This document shows positions 42,894 through 51,701 of a DNA stretch of 64,000 nt, piece by piece (within the stretch, counting starts at the first letter, position 1; each line of letters starts with the position of its first letter). The notes below the pieces were generated by a model. The model did no database searches. It was not told the DNA's origin and was given only the letters and a program-made list of their open reading frames with translations. Where the stretch lies: the NCBI RefSeq assembly GCF_014636775.1, contig NZ_BMEQ01000003.1, positions 1 to 64,000 of the forward strand. The letters run 5' to 3'. Source of the stretch: Kocuria dechangensis. GTDB taxonomy: Bacteria; Actinomycetota; Actinomycetes; Actinomycetales; Micrococcaceae. The translations under genes and the position numbers were made by a program.

Positions 42894-45800
42894 ATGCCCG
42901 CCGACGCCCCGTCCGATCCCCGCGCCCTGGCCGACGACGCGGCGGCCCTCGTCCGGCAGTGGCTGACCCGCGCGGACCACGGCCGCCGGCGCCGGGACGC
43001 CGCCGCCGACCGGCTGGCCACCGTCCTGCAGGACCCGCACGGCCTGGAGTTCACCGTCGGCTTCGTGGACCGGGTGGTCCGCACGGAGGACGTGCGCGCC
43101 GCCGCGCGGGCCCTGCACGCGCTCGCCGGGATCGTCCCGCACGCCCTGACCACCGCGGACCGCGCCCAGATCCGCGCCGGGGCGGCGCTCGCCCACACGG
43201 CCCCGCACGTCGTCGTCCGCGCGGCCCGGGCGCGCCTGCGCGCACTGGTGGGGCACCTGATCGTGGACGCCCGGTCCAAGCCCTTCGGGGAGGCGGTCCG
43301 GCGGCTCACGGCGGAGGGCCACCGGCTGAACATCAACCTCCTCGGCGAGGAGGTGCTCGGGGCGAAGGAGGCGGACAAGCACCTCGAGGACGCCGCGGCC
43401 CTGCTGGCCCGGGACGACGTCGACTACGTCTCCCTGAAGGTCTCCTCCGTGGTGCCGCAGCTGTCCCACTGGGGGTTCGACCGGACCGTGGAGCAGGTCG
43501 TGGAGCGGCTGCTGCCCGTCTACCGCACCGCGGCCTCGGCCCCCGGCGGCGCCAAGTTCATCAACCTGGACATGGAGGTCTACTCGGACCTGCACCTCAC
43601 CGTCGAGGTCTTCACCCGGCTGCTCGAGCACCCCGAGCTGCGCGGCGTCGAGGCCGGCATCGTGGTGCAGGCCTACCTGCCGGACGCGCTCTCGGTCGTG
43701 CAGCGGCTCTCCGGGTGGGCCGCGGAGCGCGTCGCCGCCGGCGGGGCGGGGATCAAGGTCCGGCTCGTGAAGGGCGCCAACCTGCCCATGGAGCGCGTCG
43801 ACGCCGAGCTGCACGGCTGGCCGCTGGCCACGTGGCCGTCCAAGCGCGAGACGGACACCAACTACAAGCGGGTGCTGGACTGGCTGTTCGTGCCCGAGCG
43901 GATGACCGGGCTGCGCCTCGGGGTGGCGGGGCACAACCTCTTCGACATCGCCTTCGCCCACCTGCTCGCCGAGCGCCGGGGCGTGGCGGAGCGGATCGAG
44001 TTCGAGATGCTCCAGGGGATGGCCGTCGAGCAGGCCCGGGCGGTCAGCGCCGACGTCGGGGACCTGCTCCTCTACGTCCCCGCCGTGCGCCCGGCCGAGT
44101 TCGACGTGGCCGTCTCCTACCTGGTGCGCCGGCTCGAGGAGAACGCCTCCCACGAGAACTTCATGTCCGGGATCTTCGAGCTCGCCCCGGACAACGAGAT
44201 CTTCCACCGCGAGGAGCAGCGCTTCCGCGCCGCCCTCGAGGCCCTCGACCCCGGCGGCGCCGCCCCGGCGCCCTTCCGCGTCCAGGACCGCTCCGCGGCC
44301 GGCGCCGGTTCCGCCCACCTGCCCCTGGACGAGCCGTTCCACAACGAGCCGGACACCGACGTCTCGGTGCCCGCCAACCAGCGGTGGGCCGCCCGGATCG
44401 CCGCGCAGATCGCGGACCGCGCCTGGTTCGAGGCGCTGCCCGTCCCGGACCCGCTGGGACCGGAGGACGTCGAGCGGGTGGTCGCCACCGGCCGGGCCGC
44501 CGCCGAGCAGTGGCGCGCCCGCGGAGCCCGCGAGCGCGCCGAGATCCTCAACCGCGCCGCCGACGTGCTGGCCGAGCGCCGCGCGCACCTGCTGGCCGTG
44601 GCCGGCGCGGAGGCGGGCAAGACCCTGGACCAGGGGGACCCGGAGGTCTCCGAGGCGATGGACTTCTGCCGCTACTACGCCCGCCGCGCCCTCGAGCTGG
44701 AGGAGGTCGACGGCGCCCGCTTCGTCCCGGACCGGCTCGTGCTGGTCACCCCGCCGTGGAACTTCCCGCTCGCGATCCCCACCGGCTCCACGGTCGCGGC
44801 GCTCGCGGCGGGCGTCGCCGTGGTGCACAAGCCCGCGCCGGAGACCCGGCGCTGCTCGACCGCCGTGGTCGAGGCGCTGTGGGAGGCCGGCGTCCCGCGC
44901 GACGTGCTCCAGCTCGTCGACTCCGTGGAGGGGGACACGGGCCGGGCGCTGGTGGCCCACCCCGGCGTGGACCGGATCGTGCTCACCGGCGCCTACGAGA
45001 CCGCCAGGATGTTCGGGACCTGGCGGGCGGGCCGTGCCCTGACCGCGGAGACCTCCGGCAAGAACGCCATGGTGATCACCCCCAGCGCGGACCGGGACCG
45101 GGCCGTGTGGGACCTCGTGACCAGCGCCTTCGGCCACGCCGGGCAGAAGTGCTCGGCCGCGTCCCTCGGCATCCTGGTGGGCAGCGTGGCCACGTCCGCG
45201 CGGTTCCGCCGGCAGCTGCTGGACGCCGCGTCCTCGCTCGTCGTGGACTGGCCGCAGAACCTGCAGGCCAAGGTGGGGCCGGTGATCTCCGAGCCCGGGG
45301 ACACGCTCCGCCGTGCCCTGACCACCCTGGAGCCGGGGGAGCAGTGGCTGCTCGAGCCGGAGCCCCTCGACGGCACCGGGCGGCTGTGGCGGCCGGGGAT
45401 CAAGACCGGCGTGGCGCCGGGCTCCTTCTTCCACCGCACCGAGTGCTTCGGGCCGGTCCTGGGGCTGATGGCCGCCCGGGACCTGCCCGAGGCCCTCGCG
45501 CTGCAGAACGCCGTGGACTACGGGCTCACCGCGGGGCTGCACTCCCTCGACCCCGAGGAGATCAGCGCCTGGGTGGACCTCGTGCAGGCCGGCAACCTCT
45601 ACGTCAACCGCGGCATCACCGGCGCGATCGTCCAGCGCCAGCCGTTCGGCGGGTGGAAGAAGTCCTCCGTGGGGCTCGGCGCCAAGGCCGGCGGCCCCAA
45701 CTACCTCGCGCAGCTCGGCACGTGGGAGAAGGCGCCCTTCGACGAGCGCGCCGGCACCGGCGCCCGTCCCACCGACGAGATCCTCCAGCGGCTCGAGGAG

Positions 45801-46409
45801 CTGCGCCCCCTGGTCCCGGAGCCCGACCACGACTGGCTCACGGCCTGCGCCCAGCAGGACCAGGCGTGGTGGGAGCAGGAGTTCGGCCGCGCCCACGACC
45901 TCACCGGCCTCGAGCACGAGGCGAACGTGTTCCGCTACCGCCCGCGCGACGTCGTCGTGCGCGCCGCCGAGGACGCCCCCCTCACGGACGTCGTCCGCGT
46001 GGGCCTGGCGGCGGTGCGCTCGGGCTCGCGGGTGGTCCTGGTCCCCGCCACCGATCTGCCCGGGGAGGTCCGCGAACTGTTCCGCTCCGTCCTGGACCCG
46101 TGCTCCGACGCGGCGTTCGCCCGGGTCGCGGCGGACTGGGCGGATCCCAGCGGCGCGGGGCGGATCCGGGTGGTCGGCACCGCCCCCGGGCTGGCCGAGG
46201 CGCTGGCCGAACGACCGGAGATCGCCCTGCTGGCCGGGCCGGTCGTGGGCGCCTCCCGCGTGGAGATGCTGCCGATGCTCGCGGAGCAGGCGGTCTCCGT
46301 CACCATGCACCGGTTCGGCAACCCGTCGGCGGACGCCGAGACCGTGGTGCGGCACCTCATCGCGACCACGCAGCCCGTGGGGGCGCCCGCGCAGCCGGCG
46401 GCGACCTGA
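42894..46409 (+). CDS. putA: Bifunctional proline dehydrogenase / glutamate semialdehyde dehydrogenase
   Basis: A 1171-residue PutA that oxidises proline to P5C with FAD, then glutamate semialdehyde to glutamate with NAD. The proline dehydrogenase part (about residues 90-430) shows VSLKVSSVVPQLSHWGF, VRLVKGANLPMERVDAELHG and a Ser/Arg-rich terminus. The ALDH part (about 520-1000) has TPPWNFPLAIPTGS, ETSGKNAMVITPSAD and catalytic C753 in GHAGQKCSAAS. There is no N-terminal DNA-binding domain, so it is the non-regulatory type. The C-terminal ~170 residues are a truncated ALDH-like flap. ATG 42894 follows GGAGAG; the frame is open to 42828. Confidence 0.94.
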   Translation: MPADAPSDPRALADDAAALVRQWLTRADHGRRRRDAAADRLATVLQDPHGLEFTVGFVDRVVRTEDVRAAARALHALAGIVPHALTTADRAQIRAGAALAHTAPHVVVRAARARLRALVGHLIVDARSKPFGEAVRRLTAEGHRLNINLLGEEVLGAKEADKHLEDAAALLARDDVDYVSLKVSSVVPQLSHWGFDRTVEQVVERLLPVYRTAASAPGGAKFINLDMEVYSDLHLTVEVFTRLLEHPELRGVEAGIVVQAYLPDALSVVQRLSGWAAERVAAGGAGIKVRLVKGANLPMERVDAELHGWPLATWPSKRETDTNYKRVLDWLFVPERMTGLRLGVAGHNLFDIAFAHLLAERRGVAERIEFEMLQGMAVEQARAVSADVGDLLLYVPAVRPAEFDVAVSYLVRRLEENASHENFMSGIFELAPDNEIFHREEQRFRAALEALDPGGAAPAPFRVQDRSAAGAGSAHLPLDEPFHNEPDTDVSVPANQRWAARIAAQIADRAWFEALPVPDPLGPEDVERVVATGRAAAEQWRARGARERAEILNRAADVLAERRAHLLAVAGAEAGKTLDQGDPEVSEAMDFCRYYARRALELEEVDGARFVPDRLVLVTPPWNFPLAIPTGSTVAALAAGVAVVHKPAPETRRCSTAVVEALWEAGVPRDVLQLVDSVEGDTGRALVAHPGVDRIVLTGAYETARMFGTWRAGRALTAETSGKNAMVITPSADRDRAVWDLVTSAFGHAGQKCSAASLGILVGSVATSARFRRQLLDAASSLVVDWPQNLQAKVGPVISEPGDTLRRALTTLEPGEQWLLEPEPLDGTGRLWRPGIKTGVAPGSFFHRTECFGPVLGLMAARDLPEALALQNAVDYGLTAGLHSLDPEEISAWVDLVQAGNLYVNRGITGAIVQRQPFGGWKKSSVGLGAKAGGPNYLAQLGTWEKAPFDERAGTGARPTDEILQRLEELRPLVPEPDHDWLTACAQQDQAWWEQEFGRAHDLTGLEHEANVFRYRPRDVVVRAAEDAPLTDVVRVGLAAVRSGSRVVLVPATDLPGEVRELFRSVLDPCSDAAFARVAADWADPSGAGRIRVVGTAPGLAEALAERPEIALLAGPVVGASRVEMLPMLAEQAVSVTMHRFGNPSADAETVVRHLIATTQPVGAPAQPAAT

Positions 46410-46519
46410 GCGCCGCTCCGGCCGGGACCACGGCGCCGGTGCCGGCCGGCGCCGGCTGCGCCCTACGCTGGGACCAGACAGCGGTCCCCGGACCGTCCCG
46501 CCGGACCCAGGAGGAGACC

Positions 46520-47233
46520 GTGTTCAGCCACGCCCCCGCCGAACGCCCCAGCCCGTCCGACGCCGCCCCCGGCAGTCCCGCCCTGGACGCCCGGTGGCGC
46601 GCCGCCACCGCGGGCTGGCGCCCGTCCTCGATCCGGTCCGTGGACCAGGACCGCACCTGGGCCTGGGCGCGCCACGCCTGGGAGGGCGTAGTCGTCCCCG
46701 CCCCCGGGGCGGAGGACGACGACGCGGACGCCGGTGCCGGCGGCGGGGACCTCGCCGCCGGGCCGGACCAGCGGGTGCGGGACCTGACGACCGTGGCGGC
46801 GCTGCTCGAGCTCCAGCGGCGGTTCCTGGCCGTCGCCGCGGGCGACACGCACGAGGACGAGGTCCCCGACCCCCGCCCCGACGGCGCCCCGCTCGGGGAC
46901 GACGAGGCCCTGGCGGTCGTGCGGGGGACGTGGGAGATCGACCCGCAGGAGGCCGAGGCGGACCCGGAGGGGTTCGCGGCGGAGGTCTCCGGGTTCCTCC
47001 AGGACCACCTGGCCGAGCTCGCCGAGGACGTCCGCGAGCGCCTGCTGGCCCTGCGCGGGCCGACGCAGGTGTTCGCCGAGCTGTGGAGCCTCGACCACGG
47101 CGACGAGCTCGAGCCGGCGCCGGACGGGCAGGCCCGGGCGCCGTTCCCCCTCTCCACGGACGACATCGCGTGGATCGTCAGCGGCGTCCCCGGGCCCGAG
47201 AAGCACACCGCCTGGGAGTGGCTCATCCGCTGA
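46520..47233 (+). CDS. Uncharacterised acidic cytoplasmic protein
   Basis: A 237-residue soluble protein, strongly acidic, with no signal or membrane segment. It shows a Trp-rich first third (RWRAATAGWRPSSIRS, TWAWARHAWEG) and a helical Glu-rich middle (FLQDHLAELAEDVRERLLAL). It ends HTAWEWLIR. The start is GTG 46520 behind CAGGAGGAG. It follows putA by 110 bases and precedes an LLM flavoprotein. I do not recognise a family. Confidence 0.65.
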   Translation: MFSHAPAERPSPSDAAPGSPALDARWRAATAGWRPSSIRSVDQDRTWAWARHAWEGVVVPAPGAEDDDADAGAGGGDLAAGPDQRVRDLTTVAALLELQRRFLAVAAGDTHEDEVPDPRPDGAPLGDDEALAVVRGTWEIDPQEAEADPEGFAAEVSGFLQDHLAELAEDVRERLLALRGPTQVFAELWSLDHGDELEPAPDGQARAPFPLSTDDIAWIVSGVPGPEKHTAWEWLIR

Positions 47234-47258
47234 CCCGGAATAAGGAGGCGCACCGGCA

Positions 47259-47290
47259 GCTTTTATGGATAAGTCAACAAAATCGCGACC
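47259..47290 (+). promoter_or_regulatory. AT-rich promoter patch of the LLM flavoprotein gene
   Basis: An unusually AT-rich stretch (CTTTTATGGATAAGTCAACA and following bases) lies just before the gene at 47302. TTATGGATAA at 47263-47272 is self-complementary. A -10 or operator is likely; exact elements are unclear. Confidence 0.35.
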
Positions 47291-47301
47291 AGGAGCGCTC
47301 C

Positions 47302-48357
47302 ATGACCATCCAGCTCGGCCTCAACACCTTCGGCGACATCTACCCCGGCCCCGACGGGCAGATGCTCAGCGGGGCGCAGGTGATCCGCAACATCGTGCAG
47401 GAGGCCGTGCTGGCCGACCAGGTGGGCCTGGACTTCTTCGGGATCGGCGAGCACCACCGCGAGGACTTCGCGGTCTCCTCCCCGGAGACCGTCCTGGGCG
47501 GCATCGCGACCGTCACGGAGCGGATCCGCCTCGGCTCGGCCGTCACCGTGCTCAGCTCCGACGACCCGGTGCGCGTCTACCAGCGGTTCGCCACGGTCGA
47601 CGCCCTCTCGGGCGGGCGGGCCGACGTCATCCTGGGCCGCGGCTCCTTCACGGAGTCCTTCCCGCTCTTCGGCTACCCGCTCGACGAGTACGAGGCGCTG
47701 TTCGAGGAGAAGCTCCAGCTGTTCGACCAGCTGCGCACCGAGGGCGTCGTCAACTGGTCCGGCAGGCTGCGCGCCCCGATCAAGGACCTCGAGGTCTACC
47801 CCAAGACCGAGTCCGGGGCGCTGCGCACGTGGATCGCCGTGGGGGGCTCCCCGAACTCGGTGGTGCGCGCCGCCCACTACGGGCTGCCCGTGATCTTCGC
47901 GATCATCGGCGGCCGGCCCGCCGCCTTCGGGCCGTTCGCCGACTACTACCGCGAGGCCCTCGCGCACTTCGGCAAGGAGCCGCAGCCGGTGGCCTTCCAC
48001 TCCCCGGGCTACGTGGCCGAGACCGACGAGCAGGCCCGCGAGGAGTTCTTCCCGCACCAGGCCTACACCCACGCCAGGATCGGCCGGGAGCGGGGCTGGG
48101 GCCGGCTGAGCCGTTCGGAGTTCGACGCCATGTGCGGGCCGGAGGGCGCCTACTTCGTGGGCTCCCCCGAGACGGTCGCGCGCAAGATCGTGGCGTCGGC
48201 GACGACGCTGGGCGCCTCCCGCTTCGACCTGAAGTACGCGGTGGGCACCCTGGACCACGCCCGGATGACGCGCAGCATCGAGCTGTTCGGCACCGAGGTG
48301 CGCCGCTACGTGGACGACATGACCGCGGACCTCCCGGAGGACGCCACCGCCGGCTGA
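47302..48357 (+). CDS. LLM-class flavin-dependent oxidoreductase
   Basis: A 351-residue luciferase-like monooxygenase-family protein. It shows QLGLNTFGDIYPGPDG at the start, LDFFGIGEHHREDFAVSSP for flavin contacts, and DALSGGRADVILGRGSF in the core, matching the FMN-type subgroup. No partner subunit is adjacent. ATG 47302 follows CAGGAGCG. It faces a cysteine hydrolase gene; a hairpin covers both stops. The substrate is unknown. Confidence 0.85.
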   Translation: MTIQLGLNTFGDIYPGPDGQMLSGAQVIRNIVQEAVLADQVGLDFFGIGEHHREDFAVSSPETVLGGIATVTERIRLGSAVTVLSSDDPVRVYQRFATVDALSGGRADVILGRGSFTESFPLFGYPLDEYEALFEEKLQLFDQLRTEGVVNWSGRLRAPIKDLEVYPKTESGALRTWIAVGGSPNSVVRAAHYGLPVIFAIIGGRPAAFGPFADYYREALAHFGKEPQPVAFHSPGYVAETDEQAREEFFPHQAYTHARIGRERGWGRLSRSEFDAMCGPEGAYFVGSPETVARKIVASATTLGASRFDLKYAVGTLDHARMTRSIELFGTEVRRYVDDMTADLPEDATAG

Positions 48358-48385
48358 GCCGGTGCCCCGTGGCCCGGCTCAGCCG
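48351..48385. terminator. Bidirectional hairpin between convergent genes
   Basis: CGGCTGAGCCGG at 48351-48362 pairs with 48374-48385 across 11 bases. Both stop codons lie within the arms. Confidence 0.5.
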
Positions 48386-48954
48386 CGGAGCCGGGCCACG
48401 GCGTCGGCCTGGTCCAGGATCTCCTGGCGCATCTCGTCCGCCAGGAACGCGAGCAGGGCGCGGGACAGCTCCGGGTTCTCGGAGGCCACGGAGTCCCGGG
48501 CCACGGCGGCGCGGAAGTTGTGCGCGAACGCGTCGACGGCGGTCTGGGACACGCAGCTGTGCGTCGAGATCCCGCAGAGCATCACGTGCGTCACGCCCAG
48601 GTTGCGGAGCCGGGCCGCCAGGTCCGTGTCGAAGAACGCGCTGTCGCGGGTCTTCACGAGCCCCACGCCGCCCTCGGTGTCGAGGCCGGCCACGTACTCC
48701 GCCTGCTCGGTGCCGGGGAAGGCGAAGCCCTCGCCGTCGTCGTGCATGTTCACGGTCCACGTGGAGCGGTCCCGCTCGTGCTGGGTGCGGATCAGCACGA
48801 TCGGGCAGTCCCCGGCGCGGGCGGCGCGGATCAGCTCGTTGACCTTCCCCGTCACGGACTCCCGCTGCTCCTCGAGCTCGGGGAACTCGAAGTAGGAGTT
48901 CTGCATGTCGACGACGAGCAGGGCCGTCCGGCCCTGGGAGCGGTGCTGGTTCAT
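48379..48954 (-). CDS. Cysteine hydrolase (isochorismatase-like) family protein
   Basis: A 191-residue isochorismatase-fold hydrolase. The triad is visible: Asp in LLVVDMQNSYF, Lys in VKTRDSAFFDTD and Cys in LCGISTHSCVSQTA. Family members hydrolyse amides such as nicotinamide, N-carbamoylsarcosine or other small ureides. The ATG at 48954 is preceded by GAGG. It is divergent from a phosphoribosyltransferase. The substrate is not inferable. Confidence 0.86.
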   Translation of the reverse strand: MNQHRSQGRTALLVVDMQNSYFEFPELEEQRESVTGKVNELIRAARAGDCPIVLIRTQHERDRSTWTVNMHDDGEGFAFPGTEQAEYVAGLDTEGGVGLVKTRDSAFFDTDLAARLRNLGVTHVMLCGISTHSCVSQTAVDAFAHNFRAAVARDSVASENPELSRALLAFLADEMRQEILDQADAVARLRG

Positions 48955-49045
48955 GGGGCCCTCCTCGGCGCGGGCGGATGAGCGGTCCGGTCGGTGCGCT
49001 TGCTGCCTCCCCAGACTACGGGCTCACCCCGCAGGACGGCTCGGG

Positions 49046-49051
49046 TAGCCT
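49046..49051 (+). promoter_or_regulatory. -10 element close to a start codon (phosphoribosyltransferase)
   Basis: TAGCCT stands 7 bases before ATG 49059; the only SD-like bases (GAGG) are too close to the start to function. Confidence 0.42.
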
Positions 49052-49058
49052 GAGGCGC

Positions 49059-49577
49059 ATGGCTTACCACGCGGACGCCCTCGAGCTGGAGGGCAAGGAG
49101 ATCCTGACCTGGGAGGGCTTCGGCGAAGCGACCCAGGAGCTGGCCCGGACCGTCGTCGAGAGCGGCTTCGTGCCGGACATCATCATCGCGGTGGCCCGCG
49201 GCGGCCTCCTGCCCGCCGGCGCGCTGTCCTACGCGATGGGGGTCAAGCTCTCCGACGCGATCAACGTCGAGTTCTACACCGACGTCCACCAGACCCTGCC
49301 GGACCCCGTGCTCCTCGCCCCCATGCTGGACACCGAGTCCATCGCGGGCCAGAAGCTCCTCGTGGTCGACGACGTCGCCGACTCCGGGCGCACCCTGGCC
49401 CTGGTGCTCGAGCTGCTGCGCGAGTTCGGCGCCGAGGCGAAGTCCGCGGTGATCTACAGCAAGCCCCGCTCCGTCGTCGAGCCGGACTTCATGTGGAAGG
49501 CCACCGACGAGTGGATCGTCTTCCCGTGGTCCGCCGAGCCGCCGATCACGGCGTCCTCCGCTCCCGCCGGGGCGTAG
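49059..49577 (+). CDS. Phosphoribosyltransferase
   Basis: A 172-residue type I phosphoribosyltransferase. The PRPP-binding loop is LLVVDDVADSGRTLAL (about residues 98-113), with an upstream VARGGLLPAGALSYAMG. The length and short sequence resemble hypoxanthine/xanthine-type salvage enzymes, but the base specificity is uncertain. ATG 49059 probably initiates a leaderless mRNA; the frame is open to 48978. A very long hairpin follows. Confidence 0.84.
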   Translation: MAYHADALELEGKEILTWEGFGEATQELARTVVESGFVPDIIIAVARGGLLPAGALSYAMGVKLSDAINVEFYTDVHQTLPDPVLLAPMLDTESIAGQKLLVVDDVADSGRTLALVLELLREFGAEAKSAVIYSKPRSVVEPDFMWKATDEWIVFPWSAEPPITASSAPAGA

Positions 49578-49587
49578 CGGGCGAACA

Positions 49588-49653
49588 CACGCCGCAGGGG
49601 CGGTGCCGGCCGAGGATCCACGGGTCCTCCGCCGGCACCGCCCCTGCGGCGTG
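49588..49653. terminator. Long bidirectional terminator
   Basis: A 23-bp perfect outer stem (49588-49610 with 49631-49653) continues, after a mismatch, with five more pairs (49612-49616 with 49625-49629). It occupies the gap between convergent genes. Confidence 0.75.
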
Positions 49654-49666
49654 CGCGGGCCGGGTG

Positions 49667-50656
49667 CTACGGGGTCTCGGTGCCCTCATCGGCCGGGTCG
49701 TCCGTGGGCTCGTCGGTCGGGTCCTCGGTGGGCTCGTCCGTGGGGTCCTCGGTGGGCTCGTCGGTCGGGTCCTCCGTGGGCTCGTCCGTGGGGTCCTCGG
49801 TGGGCTCCTCCGTCGGTTCCTCGGTCGGCTCGTCCGTGCCGTCGACGACGGTGAAGCCCTTGTCGTCGAAGCGGTAGAGGAACGCGGCCATCGCGTCGCG
49901 CTTCACGGGCTGGAGGGGACGGAACGTCTTGTCCTCCGGCCAGCCGGTGGAGATGCCGGTGTGCGCGAGCCACGCCACCTCCTCGTAGTGCTGCTCACCG
50001 AAGTTGATGTCGGCGAAGGGGGAGGTCTCGGGAGCCGCGAACTCCGGGGAGCCGGCGAGGCGGTAGAGGAACGCCGCCATGGCGTCGCGGTTGATCGGCT
50101 GCAGCGGGCGGTAGGTGCGGGTCCCGTCGTCGGCGGTCCAGCCGTTGGCGATCTTCTGATCGGACAGCCAGGCGACGGCCTCGTAGTGCTGGTCGCCGGG
50201 GTGGATGTCCTCGAACGGGGACTCCTCCGGCGCGGTGTACTCGGGGGAGCCGGCCAGGCGGTAGACGAAGGCCGCCATCGCGTCACGGTTCACCGAGTTG
50301 AACGGGCGGTAGGTGCTGGTCCCGTCGTCGGCGGTCCAGCCCTTGGCGATGCCGTTCTCGGCGAGCCACAGGATCTCGGCCCGGAACTGCAGGCCCTCGG
50401 GGACGTCCGTGAACTGGACGGGCTCGTCGGTGGGCTCGTCGGTCGGGTCGTCGGTCGGGTCCTCGGTGGGCTCGTCGGTCGGGTCGTCCGTGGGCTCGTC
50501 GGTCGGATCCGGGGTGGGGCTCTTGGTGGGCTTGGCCTTCGTGGTGACGGACTCGGGAGCGGTCTGCTCCGCGTCCACGGCGTGGGCGGCGGGAAGGGCG
50601 CCGCCCATCAGCAGAGCCGCCAGGGCCGCGGCGGTGTACACGTTCTTGGGGGTCAT
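49667..50656 (-). CDS. Secreted SLH-like protein with D/E-P-T repeat tail
   Basis: A 329-residue secreted protein. The signal is residues ~1-26 (ALPAAHAVDAE). A Pro/Thr/Asp linker (about 40-80) is followed by three SLH-like repeats, each with NG-I-A/S-x-G-W and NRDAMAAFLYR-type ends (VNRDAMAAFVYR, INRDAMAAFLYR, VKRDAMAAFLYR). The tail is a tandem array of D/E-P-T-D/E units to the end, with an 8-residue (24-bp) higher-order period. It resembles the SLH part of the gene at 33956 but lacks the NPCBM domains. ATG 50656 has AAGGAGA before it. It is probably a wall-associated protein with an extended spacer. Confidence 0.8.
   Translation of the reverse strand: MTPKNVYTAAALAALLMGGALPAAHAVDAEQTAPESVTTKAKPTKSPTPDPTDEPTDDPTDEPTEDPTDDPTDEPTDEPVQFTDVPEGLQFRAEILWLAENGIAKGWTADDGTSTYRPFNSVNRDAMAAFVYRLAGSPEYTAPEESPFEDIHPGDQHYEAVAWLSDQKIANGWTADDGTRTYRPLQPINRDAMAAFLYRLAGSPEFAAPETSPFADINFGEQHYEEVAWLAHTGISTGWPEDKTFRPLQPVKRDAMAAFLYRFDDKGFTVVDGTDEPTEEPTEEPTEDPTDEPTEDPTDEPTEDPTDEPTEDPTDEPTDDPADEGTETP
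49690..49850. repeat. 12/24-bp coding repeat in the SLH-like gene
   Basis: On the plus strand short blocks such as TCGGTGGGCTCGTC and TCCGTGGGGTCCTC recur with a 24-base period, encoding the EDPTDEPT units. A second, shorter array is at 50415-50510. The number of units should vary between strains. Confidence 0.8.
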
Positions 50657-50936
50657 AGGATCTCCTTGGGGGAATGCGAAAGCAAATACGTGCTTCCGTC
50701 CCAAGGACTACCAACATCGTCCTGCCCCGCGCCAGGGTTCCGCCCGGGAGCGCCCACCCGAGGCCTGCGGCGTCACGTCGCCGCAGGTGGGAAAGGCCTG
50801 GCCGGAGGACGGGCCCCGATCGGCGGTCCGTCATGCGACGCCGCAACAGCCGGCGGGCGCGGGCGGACGTCCACCCGGGCGGGGACACCCCGAGGCGCGC
50901 TCCTCGGGTCCCCGGACCGTGCTGCGGGCCGGACGG
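50657..50936. promoter_or_regulatory. 280-base intergenic region with hairpin
   Basis: CCTGCGGCG at 50764-50772 pairs with 50779-50787 across 6 bases, a likely terminator for the minus-strand gene ending at 50937. The rest should hold the SLH gene promoter; I see no clear elements. Confidence 0.4.
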
Positions 50937-51491
50937 TCAGCGCAGCGCGGCGCGGACTCCCGGCTTGCTCGCCACCACGAGCCAGAGGACGTTGACCGCC
51001 ACGAGCAGCAGGGTGCTCAGCCCGACCAGCAGGCTGCCGCCCAGGAGGTAGACGATCAGGCTGAACGCGTCACCGAGCACGGCCAGCGAGCAGAACACGA
51101 GGCCCAGCACCCAGCCCCACTGCCGCTGCTCCCGCAGCGGGAAGTACACGAGCGCGTAGAGCCCGGCCGTGAGCAGCACGCCGAAGAGCGTGGCGACCAG
51201 GGCCAGGCCGGTGTCCTGGAGACCGGGCACCTGGCCGAAGCCGTCCAGCCCCGGGATCGTGGTGGGCGCCGCGAAGACCTCGATCACGCTGTTGAGGACG
51301 CTCAGCCCGAGGGAGACGAGCGTCAGCCTGAGCAGCAGCCGCAGCTGAACGGTCATCGGGGGGCGGGGCGGGACCGTCATGCCGCCCGGAGTGCCGGGCC
51401 ACGGCGGCGGTCCGCCCGCGCCCGGGTGGCGCGGGGGCTGCCCGGGACCGGGACGCCCGGGGTCCGGGGAGCCGTCGGGGTTCTGGGTCAT
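50937..51491 (-). CDS. Proline-rich N-terminus membrane protein
   Basis: A 184-residue protein with a proline/glycine-rich cytoplasmic N-terminus (residues 1-45) and four hydrophobic helices at about 50-70, 95-115, 122-142 and 150-172 (FSLIVYLLGGSLLVGLSTLL). The layout (disordered Pro-rich head, four helices) is common among unnamed actinobacterial membrane proteins. ATG 51491 follows AGGAGG. The function is unknown. Confidence 0.68.
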   Translation of the reverse strand: MTQNPDGSPDPGRPGPGQPPRHPGAGGPPPWPGTPGGMTVPPRPPMTVQLRLLLRLTLVSLGLSVLNSVIEVFAAPTTIPGLDGFGQVPGLQDTGLALVATLFGVLLTAGLYALVYFPLREQRQWGWVLGLVFCSLAVLGDAFSLIVYLLGGSLLVGLSTLLLVAVNVLWLVVASKPGVRAALR

Positions 51492-51615
51492 CGCTGGTGC
51501 CTCCTGGTGCGAGCACGGTACGGAGTCCTGCCGCCGAACCTACCGCTCCTGGGTCGTGTCGGCACGGGGTGACGCCACAGTGGGGACGGGCCTGCCCGGC
51601 GATCGCGGGGCCGGG

Positions 51616-51621
51616 TAGTGT
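51616..51621 (+). promoter_or_regulatory. Possible -10 of ppc
   Basis: TAGTGT lies ~80 bases before the ppc start; no good -35 was found. Confidence 0.3.
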
Positions 51622-51701
51622 TGTGGCACACAGGACCGACGGGGCGCCCGGCCGTCGGTCGTGCGCGCCCTCCGTACGACTTCAGAGTCAGGGGATCGAC
51701 C

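Noticed and set aside
42717-46355. A 1212-residue antisense open frame over putA
   Set aside because: Long antisense frames are expected at this GC content; the translation has no family motifs and is Gly/Arg/Ala/Val-rich, while the plus strand clearly encodes PutA.
47265-48842. A plus-strand frame from ATG 47265 with a good AAGGAGG nearby
   Set aside because: The ribosome site is 16 bases away, and the translation is an Arg-rich shadow of the LLM flavoprotein.
49680-49877. A small plus-strand frame of repeated VGSS units
   Set aside because: It is the antisense reading of the D/E-P-T repeat in the SLH-like gene; no ribosome site or domain.
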